DNA of 64,000 nt from an uncultured Alphaproteobacteria bacterium (GTDB lineage: Bacteria > Pseudomonadota > Alphaproteobacteria > Rhizobiales > Ancalomicrobiaceae): the NCBI GenBank assembly GCA_937892955.1, contig CALBKH010000011.1, positions 52,116 to 116,115 on the forward strand. Reading direction: 5' to 3'. The notes beneath the pieces are model-generated. The model was not told where the DNA came from, did not search any database, and saw nothing but the letters and a program-made list of their open reading frames with translations. Positions 52,518-60,304 of the stretch are shown piece after piece. The translations under genes and the position numbers were made by a program. Position 1 is the first letter of the stretch; each line of letters begins with the position of its first letter.

Positions 52518-53742
52518 TGGTCAGTCCTCCCATCGTGGGGGCCTTGGCCGACGTCGTGAATGGGTTCACGAGGTCGTCGCCGCCGTCCTTCGGCGGGAGG
52601 CCTTCACGAGCGCGGGCCTCGTTGGGCGTGAGGACGCGCGCCGAGATCAGCGTCGAATAGGCGTCCGCACGGGCGGAGAGGTCGGTGCGGGTGAGCGCGT
52701 CCGTGTCGAACTCGATCGTCAGGCGGCGGCGATCCTCGGGGGCGATCAGTTTGAGATTGAGTTCGCCTTCCCAAGCCCGAAGCCACCGGCTGAGGCCGAA
52801 GCGAAGAAAGGTTTCGCCCATCGCGGCGGCATTGCCCCACGTCGCGCGGTCGAGTTCGAAGATCAGATGAGGCGGGACACCGAAGATGCGGGCGACCTCG
52901 ATCGCCGATTGCTTCCATAGTTCGAGGAGCTGAGCGTCTACGCTCGTCATCGTCAAGCTTTCGAACCGTGCGTTTTCTTCCAAAACTGCGGTTCCGCCGC
53001 TGTTTGAGCCCGAATGAGCAGCCTGCCAACTCGCCTTGACGCGAGCGGCGACTTCGGCTCCCAGCCGTCCGGGGAACGACAAGATGCCGCTGGGCCGAGC
53101 CCCACGGCCGAACAGGCGGGCGACGTGCTTCTCGATCGCCAGGGCAAGGCCGAGCGCCTCGCGACAGGCGACGACGGGCGAAACACCGGACACGCCGTCC
53201 AGGCTCGGGGCTCGGATGTGCAGGACGTTCGAACGATCGACCACCATCCCTTGAAGGCGGTAGATCGGCGGGTCGAGCGGGTTCACATCCGCGTCGCACG
53301 TCATGTCGCCGGGCCGGAGCCGGGTGAGTTCGACCGGCTCGCCGTCGCCGTTGCGGGCGATCCAAGCGTGGGCGTTGCCCGTCAAAACCGCGTCCCGCGT
53401 CATCTGTTCGTAGAACGCGGCGGCCGGGGTCCAGTCGTTCGCGGTGATGCCGAGAAGGTCGGAAAGCGGATGGTCCGTGATCGCGCTCACGGCCCCGCTG
53501 ACGCCCGTCTGGTAGACGACGCAAGGCAGGCCGCTGACGCCCTCGGCGAGGGCTCCCACGGCCCGCCGTACGGCCGGGACGCGCTCAGCGTTGCGGGGGG
53601 AGATCAGTTCGCCAGACGATGCGGGGGCCGCGTCGAAGAGATCGAACAGCCACGGCTGGGGCGAGGCGAGCGTCGAAGTCGTCGCCTTGGTCTCGGCGAT
53701 CGAAGTATCGGTCTTGGTCTGGCGATTGAAGAGTTTGAACAT
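52510..53742 (-). CDS. HK97-family portal protein
   Basis: This 410-residue portal has ERVPAVRRAVGALAEGVSGLPCVVY, YEQMTRDAVLTGNAHAWI, GVSGVSPVVACREALGLALAIEKHVARLFGRGARPSGIL and IARIFGVPPHLIF-like EVARIFGVPPHLI. It forms the dodecameric DNA entry ring. It is the first large gene of the late operon and its flank carries the AT-rich promoter zone. Confidence 0.93.
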   Translation of the reverse strand: MFKLFNRQTKTDTSIAETKATTSTLASPQPWLFDLFDAAPASSGELISPRNAERVPAVRRAVGALAEGVSGLPCVVYQTGVSGAVSAITDHPLSDLLGITANDWTPAAAFYEQMTRDAVLTGNAHAWIARNGDGEPVELTRLRPGDMTCDADVNPLDPPIYRLQGMVVDRSNVLHIRAPSLDGVSGVSPVVACREALGLALAIEKHVARLFGRGARPSGILSFPGRLGAEVAARVKASWQAAHSGSNSGGTAVLEENARFESLTMTSVDAQLLELWKQSAIEVARIFGVPPHLIFELDRATWGNAAAMGETFLRFGLSRWLRAWEGELNLKLIAPEDRRRLTIEFDTDALTRTDLSARADAYSTLISARVLTPNEARAREGLPPKDGGDDLVNPFTTSAKAPTMGGLTSG

Positions 53743-53850
53743 GGTCCCGCCGCAAACGTTGTTGCTGCGGAGGACCTACCGCTCTGGTGTCACTCTAGCC
53801 CGATGGGGGGACGACCAAGCATCGTCATCATAGTCTACCGAGTGAGATCG

Positions 53851-54132
53851 TCAATCGACTGTCGCGCTCGTGGCACGTTTCTGAACCGCCGAAGTCGAGA
53901 GGGTCGCGCGCATGCGCGTTCGTGTGCGCTCGGGCGTGTGCGCATGTGCGCGAGAGACTTCCGTCATTTCCGAGGTAAGAGGTTTATCCTTCTCCCGAGA
54001 GAGAAAGAGGGGACCAAAGCCTCTGGCTACGTCCTCCCGAGACCGGAGGTCGAGGGGGCGGAGCCGTCTTCTATATCCACCCCACTTTCTTCCTGTTCTA
54101 ACAATATGGATATTGAAGACTGTTTCTTTCAT
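53851..54132 (-). CDS. Possible small leader protein of the late operon
   Basis: This 93-codon frame starts at ATG 54132 with AGAGGA a few nt upstream and a TATAAT hexamer about 30 nt further up. The encoded protein is very basic with no recognised domain. It is included as doubtful because the start signals are good but composition late in the frame looks non-coding. If it is not real, 53743-54194 is a 452-bp leader. Confidence 0.3.
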   Translation of the reverse strand: MKETVFNIHIVRTGRKWGGYRRRLRPLDLRSREDVARGFGPLFLSREKDKPLTSEMTEVSRAHAHTPERTRTRMRATLSTSAVQKRATSATVD

Positions 54133-54188
54133 AATTCCTCTAATACCAATTATATAATATATATTAAGGGCACCCCACTTTCTTCCTG
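54078..54188. promoter_or_regulatory. Late promoter zone with an 18-bp direct repeat
   Basis: The 18-mer CACCCCACTTTCTTCCTG occurs at 54078-54095 and 54171-54188 without a mismatch. Between them lies a very AT-rich segment with TATAAT on the minus strand. The repeats flank the probable promoter of the portal operon and may be activator or repressor sites. Confidence 0.6.
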
Positions 54189-54194
54189 CAAGAG

Positions 54195-54908
54195 CTACCT
54201 CGAATGGGCGAGATCCTGCCCCTTGTGGTCGGCCTTTCCTGCTTCTTGAAGTTTTAGGTTGTAGAACTCACTGCCGACCCACGGCACCAGACGCATGACG
54301 CCGATCCGAGGTCGAGAGAGCGTCAAATGGTAGACGTCGAGTTCGACACCTTGCTCCTCCGCCTCTGCCTTCGCGATGTCGATGAAGGTATGCATCACGT
54401 GGGCGTATTCGAGCCAATGGGTGCAGATGGTGGCGAACACCTGGGGGGCCTTGTGCCCCCACGCCTCGGCGAGGCCGACGAGCTGGCCGTACTCGTCACG
54501 GGAGACCGTCTTTTCGCTCGTCGCTTTTAGGTAGTACGCCTTCATGGCGTTGGCGTACCCCTCGGGGATCTTGTCGGCGGACGGATCGCCGGGGCGGAGA
54601 AGCGTGACGCGCGGCTCCCCCTTGGGCTTCACCACGTGCTTCATGAAGGGCGCTGCCCCGCCCGCCTGTCGCCCGATCGTGTCGCCGACAGTATCGGCGC
54701 TCACCCCGAGTTGGGTCGCGTACCAGCTCAGCGGCTTCGCCGCCCACCGAAGGGGTTCTTCGGCCCCGATCAGGTGCGAGTAGACGTAGGGGGTGGCGGC
54801 GATCTCGGCGTCGACGAGATCCATGATGCGATCCGCAAGCGAACGCTTCTTCGCCTCGGTTTCGAACCGGGCCTTGGCCTTCGGGCTGTTCAACCACGCG
54901 CCGGGCAT
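54195..54908 (-). CDS. Phage protein of unknown function, possible HTH
   Basis: This 237-residue protein (MPGAWLNSPKAKARFETEAKKRSLADRIMDLVDAEI...) has a mid-region LSWYATQLGVSADTVGDTIGRQAGG that reads as an HTH and an aromatic C-terminal half (THWLEYAHVMHTFIDIAKAEAEEQ). AAGGTG lies 6 nt before the ATG at 54908, and a GTTTCGG-TT-CCGAAAC palindrome is just upstream. It is the gene nearest attR, upstream of the late promoter. I do not recognise it; a replication or late-gene regulator are options. Confidence 0.7.
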   Translation of the reverse strand: MPGAWLNSPKAKARFETEAKKRSLADRIMDLVDAEIAATPYVYSHLIGAEEPLRWAAKPLSWYATQLGVSADTVGDTIGRQAGGAAPFMKHVVKPKGEPRVTLLRPGDPSADKIPEGYANAMKAYYLKATSEKTVSRDEYGQLVGLAEAWGHKAPQVFATICTHWLEYAHVMHTFIDIAKAEAEEQGVELDVYHLTLSRPRIGVMRLVPWVGSEFYNLKLQEAGKADHKGQDLAHSR

Positions 54909-54918
54909 CACGCACCTT

Positions 54919-54934
54919 GTTTCGGTTCCGAAAC
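54919..54934. promoter_or_regulatory. Palindrome upstream of the attR-proximal gene
   Basis: GTTTCGG-TT-CCGAAAC has 7-bp perfect arms and a 2-bp centre, and lies 11 bp upstream of the ATG at 54908. Position suggests an operator acting on that gene. Confidence 0.55.
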
Positions 54935-54993
54935 GAAGGTAGAGTGCTCCTGTTCGACAGAGCATCGACCTTCGTTCTTCTGGTCTACGCATT

Positions 54994-55025
54994 GAACGCC
55001 CTCGGTTGTCCCGCCGAGGGCGTTC
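54994..55025 (+). terminator. Hairpin near attR
   Basis: A 12-bp perfect stem GAACGCCCTCGG / CCGAGGGCGTTC with an 8-nt loop is followed by GCTTTCAT on the plus strand. It may shield the phage from host transcription. Apart from this, attR and the palindrome, I see nothing in 54909-55390. Confidence 0.6.
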
Positions 55026-55163
55026 GCTTTCATACCCCCGATCGGGGCTCGAAAGCGCGTGGAACGGTTAGCAGACAGAGGCAAAAAACCCTTTTCCGCC
55101 AATGTCCGCCCTCCCCCCGGTTAGCAGGCCACAACGGCATGAAATCGTTGGACCTTGGCGTTT

Positions 55164-55179
55164 CCGTAGGGCGCGCCAC
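55164..55179 (+). repeat. attR core of the prophage
   Basis: CCGTAGGGCGCGCCAC is identical to the tRNA-Glu 3' end at 36961-36976. No tRNA precedes it; the bases upstream are phage sequence. Confidence 0.88.
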
Positions 55180-55390
55180 GATCTCCCGGAACCATCGAAC
55201 GACATGAAACGGCGCGCCGAATCGAGGCGTCGGCGGTCGGCTCCCGCGTTCCGGTCGAAGATCCGGTGGACGCTGCGGCGGCGAACCGCTTCGGGATGGG
55301 TCGCCGTCACGCGAGACTCACGCGGTCGCAGCGCGGCGTCGGCCTGTGCCGCGCTCTCCGTCGATCACCGATCACCACCACCTGCGAGCG

Positions 55391-56794
55391 TCATCGAAGC
55401 TTGTGCTTGGCGAGCAGCCGGTAGGTGTTGCGCTCGGAGATGCCTAGCGTCGCAGCCATTTCGGCGCGGCTGAGGTCGGTGCGCGTCGCCAGACGCGTGA
55501 GATATTCCCGCTCGATCTCCTCGAGCGTCGGCGGTGCGTCGAATTCGAGGCGGAAGGACTTCGCCTCCGGCGCCCGCATCGGGTCCGCCGTCAATCCGAG
55601 CTCGGCGACGCCGATCGTCTCCCGGTCGCCGGAGAGCAGCACGGCGCGCTCGACGACGTTCTTCAGCTCGCGCACGTTGCCCGGCCAACGGTAGGCGACG
55701 AGCGCCTTCTTGGCCTCCATGCCGAGCCGTTTCGGTACGTTGCGGCGAAATGCGCGACCGGCGACGAAGGCGTCGGCGATGGCGATGATGTCCTCGCCGC
55801 GCTCGCGCAGCGGCGGCACTTCGACGACGAACCGCGACAGGCGATAGTAGAGGTCGGCCCGGAAGGTTCCGGCGCGCACCATCTCCTGCAGGTCGCGGTT
55901 GGTGGCGGCGACGAAGCGGACGTCGGCGTGCAGATCCTTGGTGCCACCGAGACGGCGGAACATCCCGGTCTCCAGGATGCGCAGCAGTTTGGCCTGGATC
56001 GTCGCGCTGACCTCGCCGATCTCGTCGAGGAAGACGGTGCCGCCGTCGGCGACCTCGACCAGACCGTCCTTGCGCCGGTCGGCGCCGGTGAAGGAGCCGC
56101 GTTCGTGGCCGAAGAGTTCGGATTCGAAAAGGTTGGCCTGCAGCGTCGAGCAGTCGATCGCCACGAATTTCGAAGCCGCCCGCGACGAGGCGTCGTGGAT
56201 GGCGCGGGCGAAGAGCTCCTTGCCGACGCCGCTCTCGCCGAGAACCAGCACGGTCTGGTCGGTCGGCGCCACCATGTCGACGAGATCGGTGGCGCGGCGG
56301 AAGGCGGCGCTGGCGCCGATCATCCGGATACCGCCTTCGATCGACTGCGCCCGGTCCTTCCAGAACAGACCGTCGCGCTGCAGCGACGCCCGCTCCAGCG
56401 CTCGGCCGATCGCCAGCTCCAGTTCCTCGCCGCGCACCGGCTTGACGAGATAGTCGGTCGCTCCCGCCTTCAGCGCCTTGACCGCGTGTTCGACCGCGCC
56501 GTAGGCGGTGAGCACCACCACCGGACAGACTTCCTTCAACTGCGGCACCGCGTCGAGGCCGTCGGCATCGGGCAGGCGCATGTCGAGCAGCGCCAGCGCC
56601 GGCTCCTCCTCGCCCAACACCTTCTGCGCGTCCTTCCAACGCAGGACGCCGCGAGCGACATAGCCCGCCTGGGTCAGCTGGCGCACCAGCAACCGGTTGA
56701 GGGTCGCGTCGTCCTCGATCACCAGCACCATCTTGCGGCGGTCGGCGATCGGCGTGGCCAGGTCGGCCTCAGTCGGCCTGTCGATGATCTGCAT
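55391..56794 (-). CDS. NtrC-family sigma-54-dependent response regulator
   Basis: This 467-residue protein has three domains. The receiver has phosphoacceptor D71 (LLDMRLPD). The AAA+ domain has Walker A GESGVGKE (186-193), sigma-54 contact loop GSFTGA (233-238, a Ser variant of GAFTGA) and VAATNRDLQEM. The C-terminal Fis-type HTH is RAEMAATLGISERNTYRLLAKH. On phosphorylation it should activate a -24/-12 promoter, likely of the adjacent molybdoenzyme operon, whose promoter is outside the window. Its start overlaps the sensor gene by 26 bp. Confidence 0.93.
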   Translation of the reverse strand: MQIIDRPTEADLATPIADRRKMVLVIEDDATLNRLLVRQLTQAGYVARGVLRWKDAQKVLGEEEPALALLDMRLPDADGLDAVPQLKEVCPVVVLTAYGAVEHAVKALKAGATDYLVKPVRGEELELAIGRALERASLQRDGLFWKDRAQSIEGGIRMIGASAAFRRATDLVDMVAPTDQTVLVLGESGVGKELFARAIHDASSRAASKFVAIDCSTLQANLFESELFGHERGSFTGADRRKDGLVEVADGGTVFLDEIGEVSATIQAKLLRILETGMFRRLGGTKDLHADVRFVAATNRDLQEMVRAGTFRADLYYRLSRFVVEVPPLRERGEDIIAIADAFVAGRAFRRNVPKRLGMEAKKALVAYRWPGNVRELKNVVERAVLLSGDRETIGVAELGLTADPMRAPEAKSFRLEFDAPPTLEEIEREYLTRLATRTDLSRAEMAATLGISERNTYRLLAKHKLR

Positions 56795-58655
56795 CCGGCA
56801 TTCTCAAGGTGAAACGAGATCCCTGTCCGACCGTGCTGGCGACGGTGAGCGAGCCACCGACACGGCGAACGATGGTGCGGCAGATCGCCAGTCCGAGCCC
56901 GGTTCCCCGCACGCCGTCGGCGCGGTGGCTCCAGAACGGCATGAAGATCCGGTCGAGGTCTTCCGATCTGATCCCGACGCCGGTGTCGCCGACTTCCGCC
57001 ACGATGGTCGCCCCGTCGCGATGGGCCGTGATGTCCAATACACCGCCGTCGGGCATGGCGTGCAAGGCATTCTGGGCGAGATTGATGAAGACCATGCGCA
57101 TTTCGCTGTCGGATGCGATGACCCGTAGATTCTCTTCGAGCTTCAGGTCGATCGTCACCCTGCGGTTCTCGGCCTCGTAGCCGAGAAGAGCCACGACCTC
57201 GCGGATCATCTCGTCGAGGATCACCAGATCGAGGTGCGAGCCGGTCGGGGCCGACAGTTTCAGCAGCGACGAGGCGATGCCGAGGCAGCGCTCGATCTCG
57301 GGCTCGATCAGGCGCAGAGCCGCCGACGCCTCATGCGTTTCGCCACTCTCGATGTCGGCGAGCGCCGCCCGGAGACCGAGGCCGATCGAGGAGAGCGGAT
57401 TGCGGATCTCGTGCGCCACGCCGGTGGCCAATTGATCGATCTCCGACAGCTTCTGCTCGTGCGACACCTTGGCCATCGCTTCGAGATCGCGGATCGCCTC
57501 GACCACGACGCGGCGCGTGCCCTGGTGATCGGCGAGCGTCAGTGCGGCGGCCGCCACCTCGACCGCGACCTCGTCGTCCTCCCCGCACAGATAGCGATCG
57601 TGGAACTTGACGCTCGCCCCCGGCTCCTGGAGTTCGACCAGCGGACAGGTGACCAGCGTCGGTATGCAGGGCTCGGTCCGTCCGTGACTGAGAGCGTAGC
57701 AGCGGTGGCCCACCACCTTCTCCGGCGTCAGGTTGGTGTGGGTGCAGTAGGCGCGATTGGCGCGGATCACCCGGAAATCCTCGTCGATCACCCGGATGCC
57801 GTCCGGCACCGCATCGAGCACCGCCTGGAGGAAGTCCTCCCGCTCCTGGACGTCGGCGAGGGTGGAGACCAGCCGGTCGGCCATCCGGTCGATGCTGCGG
57901 CCGAGTTCGCCGATCTCGTCGACACCGGTCGCGCCCACGCGCGCCTTCAGGTCACCGGCCTCGAGCGCCCGGGCGACGGCGGCGAGCCGAGCCACCGGCC
58001 CGGTCACGCTGCGCCGCAGGGTCAACCAGGTGAAGAACACCACCGAAAGCAGCACGATGCCGCCCGACCCGGCGAAGAGCGCCGCGCTGCGCGCCGCCTC
58101 GCGGCGCAGGCCCTCGGCGGCATGGTCGATCACCAGGATGCCGTTGACCGGATGTTCCGAGACCGGGCCGTGGCACTGGCCGCATTCCGGCTTGTTGGAA
58201 ACCGGCTTGACCGATCGCAGGATCTCGCGCGTCCCGTCCTGCATGAAGGCGGCGCCGCCGACGCCACCCTTCTCCTTGCCGACGCAATCGGGGCAGAGCT
58301 CGCCGCTCGCCAGGTCGAAGTGCGAGCCGAAACGACCCGACCGCGAGGAGAAGCGCACCTCTCCCTTGGGATCGAGGATCATCACCGAGACGATGTCGTC
58401 GAGCCCGCCGAGATGGTCGACGATCTCGCGCAGGCCGTCGATGTCGCGCTTCAGCATCGCGTTCTCGAGGCTGGCCTGGAGCAACTGCCCGACCTTCTCG
58501 GCCGCCTGGGTTCGCTCGTACTGGAGGCTGGAGCGATAGAGGAAGACGAAGCCGCCGAGGAAGACGGCCGAGACGACCACCAGCTGCGCCACCAGCGTCA
58601 CCGCCAGCCGCGCCGCCAGACTGCATCTGAGACAGTCGAGCATACGGATGATCAT
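56769..58655 (-). CDS. Sensor histidine kinase with periplasmic CxxCH motif
   Basis: This 628-residue kinase has TM1 (about 16-40) and a periplasmic sensor with CPDC (121-124) and a haem-c motif CGQCH (158-162). TM2 (about 191-213), HAMP, and a cysteine-bearing PAS domain (about 275-390, with HRCYALSHGRTEPC and TCPL) follow. HisKA has H415 (GVAHEIRNPL), and the HATPase has DTGVGIRSEDL and GTGLGLAI. The start at 58655 is backed by GGGAGGAT. It is coupled to the NtrC-type regulator. The layout suggests redox or gas sensing by covalently bound haem. Confidence 0.92.
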   Translation of the reverse strand: MIIRMLDCLRCSLAARLAVTLVAQLVVVSAVFLGGFVFLYRSSLQYERTQAAEKVGQLLQASLENAMLKRDIDGLREIVDHLGGLDDIVSVMILDPKGEVRFSSRSGRFGSHFDLASGELCPDCVGKEKGGVGGAAFMQDGTREILRSVKPVSNKPECGQCHGPVSEHPVNGILVIDHAAEGLRREAARSAALFAGSGGIVLLSVVFFTWLTLRRSVTGPVARLAAVARALEAGDLKARVGATGVDEIGELGRSIDRMADRLVSTLADVQEREDFLQAVLDAVPDGIRVIDEDFRVIRANRAYCTHTNLTPEKVVGHRCYALSHGRTEPCIPTLVTCPLVELQEPGASVKFHDRYLCGEDDEVAVEVAAAALTLADHQGTRRVVVEAIRDLEAMAKVSHEQKLSEIDQLATGVAHEIRNPLSSIGLGLRAALADIESGETHEASAALRLIEPEIERCLGIASSLLKLSAPTGSHLDLVILDEMIREVVALLGYEAENRRVTIDLKLEENLRVIASDSEMRMVFINLAQNALHAMPDGGVLDITAHRDGATIVAEVGDTGVGIRSEDLDRIFMPFWSHRADGVRGTGLGLAICRTIVRRVGGSLTVASTVGQGSRFTLRMPDADHRQAD

Positions 58656-58856
58656 CGGCCGATCCTCCCGGCCGCGCCGGCGGGGCGGACGAGGTCGATC
58701 CCCCTCCCCCCGGTCGTACTCGTCTCGCCGCATCGGCGACCGGAGACGCGAATCGGCCGACCACCCCCGAAGGACACTCCGGAGGGGCGGCACGATCCCA
58801 TGTGTTCTCGCCGGCCTATGACGACCTCCTGCGACCCTGTGACCTTCACCGTCTCC

Positions 58857-59633
58857 TCACAACGTCGGACCGGCGCCCGGCGCGAAGGCTCCCGCCGAGG
58901 CACAGGTCTCGGCGATGGTGGTGTCGCGGCGGCGCTGCTTCTCCGCCTCGATGCTCTCGTATTCCACTCGTTCGCAACCGGGCAGCCGTCCCAGGCGTTC
59001 GCGCAAGGACTCGAGATGGACCGCCGTCACATTGGCGACGGCAGCCCAGTAGGCCGTCCAACAGCGCCGTGAAACGCCGTCGGCGAAGGAGCCGTACCAA
59101 CGCAACAGATGGCGATCCAGGAACCGCGCCGCATCGATCAGCGCGGCCTCGCTGCCGACCTGGTCGAGCAGATGCGCGACGAACTCGAGTTGCACCACGA
59201 GATGGTCGTCCGGACGCTCCCGCCAGTTGGGCGTCTCCATCCCCCAGTGGCGATACCAGTCGCGGACGTCGAACATCGGCTGCTGCGACGTCAGACCCTC
59301 CGGATCGGTCCAGGGGCTCTCCGACGGGCTCACTCGATGCGTGTGGTTGAGGTAGATGGCGGCGTGGTCGGCCGCCAACTCGTCGAGACCCGCCCGATCC
59401 GTCCGCGTGACGTTCTCGGTCAACGCGGTGCGGAAGAAGTCGAGCGCTTCGCGTTCCTGCTCCCCGGTGAGGGGCAGCGAGAACATACGCTCGACCGACC
59501 CGGACCGCAAAGACGCGATCAGGTCCGCCGTCGGTTCACGGGCGTGGAGCAGTGCCAGGATACGCAGATCCTCCGCGTATCCCCGCCGTTGCTCCTGCGT
59601 GAACCCGACCACCTCGTCGGCGATGCCGCTCAT
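58857..59633 (-). CDS. TorD/DmsD-family molybdoenzyme chaperone
   Basis: This 258-residue all-helical protein of the TorD family has YAEDLRILALLHAREPTADLI, ELAADHAAIYLNHTHRVSPSESPWTDPEG and a helix DHLVVQLEFVAHLL. The acidic pocket and the SPSESPW loop match chaperones that bind Tat leaders and insert the Mo cofactor. Its ATG overlaps the ferredoxin-subunit stop by one base (TGATG), linking it to the same operon. The client is the catalytic subunit encoded two genes upstream. Confidence 0.85.
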   Translation of the reverse strand: MSGIADEVVGFTQEQRRGYAEDLRILALLHAREPTADLIASLRSGSVERMFSLPLTGEQEREALDFFRTALTENVTRTDRAGLDELAADHAAIYLNHTHRVSPSESPWTDPEGLTSQQPMFDVRDWYRHWGMETPNWRERPDDHLVVQLEFVAHLLDQVGSEAALIDAARFLDRHLLRWYGSFADGVSRRCWTAYWAAVANVTAVHLESLRERLGRLPGCERVEYESIEAEKQRRRDTTIAETCASAGAFAPGAGPTL

Positions 59634-60292
59634 CAGACCTCGCCCTTCGAGTGGGGAACGAAGCGGATCGAGGGGTTGGTCAACTCCGGATCCGACATCG
59701 TCTTGACCTGCCGCACGATCTTGTCGGCCGGTCCCCGCGCCTTGGTTTCGTAGGTGCCGTCGGCGATCTTGTCGATGGGACCCACGTCGAGTACGCGCAT
59801 CATGCAGGCCATGACGCAATACGGCTTGCGTCCGGCCTCGATCTCGTCGACGCACAGGTTGCACTTGGCGACGACGTTGCGCTCCGGGATGAACTGCGGC
59901 GCGCCGAAGGGGCAGGCCGCCTCACACCGCCGGCAGCCGATACACAGCGTCGAGTCGATGTCGACGATGCCGTCGGCCTTGCGCTTGAAGATCGCTCCCG
60001 TCGGGCAGGTGGGAAGGCATGCCGGCTCCGCGCAGTGGTTGCACGACATGTTGACCTTGTAGGCGTAGACCTCGGGGAAAGTCCCACCTTCGACATAGGC
60101 CACCCGACGGAAGCGCGGCCCCGGGGGAAGGCCGTTCTTGTCTTTGCAGGCGATTTCGCAGGCGCGGCAACCGATGCAATCGACGTTGTTGTGGATGAAG
60201 CCGAGCTGCATATCCGGGACGACCGGCGTGTAGTGCTCGCGCTTCTTCTTGGCGGCCGCGTCCTTGATGGCCTGTTTGGTCTGCTGATCCAT
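59633..60292 (-). CDS. DmsB-like four-cluster ferredoxin subunit
   Basis: This 219-residue protein carries four Cys clusters: DCIGCRACEIACKDKN (C39, C42, C45, C49), CNHCAEPACLPTCPTG, CIGCRRCEAACPFG and CNLCVDEIEAGRKPYCVMACM. This is the DmsB/PhsB type that passes electrons between the catalytic subunit and a redox partner. It has no Tat leader and would be carried with the catalytic subunit. It lies 12 bp after that gene. Confidence 0.94.
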   Translation of the reverse strand: MDQQTKQAIKDAAAKKKREHYTPVVPDMQLGFIHNNVDCIGCRACEIACKDKNGLPPGPRFRRVAYVEGGTFPEVYAYKVNMSCNHCAEPACLPTCPTGAIFKRKADGIVDIDSTLCIGCRRCEAACPFGAPQFIPERNVVAKCNLCVDEIEAGRKPYCVMACMMRVLDVGPIDKIADGTYETKARGPADKIVRQVKTMSDPELTNPSIRFVPHSKGEV

Positions 60293-60304
60293 GTCCCCCT
60301 CCCG

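Larger units (their letters stand above)
36961..55179. mobile_element. 18.2-kb tRNA-Glu-integrated prophage-like element
   Basis: The element is bounded by 16-bp identical att cores. It encodes a tyrosine integrase at the tRNA end, a two-repressor switch, cargo, HK97-type head genes, head-tail connectors, terminase large subunit and a tape measure. I could not find tail-tip, fibre, lysis or replication genes, nor a standard small terminase. Almost all structural genes lie on the minus strand with tight 4-bp overlaps and intact frames, arguing for recent selection rather than random decay. Confidence 0.88.

Noticed and set aside
53890..53960. GTGCGC/GCGCAT-rich tract as a regulatory repeat
   Set aside because: Simple-sequence bias with irregular spacing; no consistent unit.
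54908..55102. 64-codon minus-strand frame near attR
   Set aside because: It runs through the hairpin and palindrome, has no Shine-Dalgarno and is compositionally non-coding.
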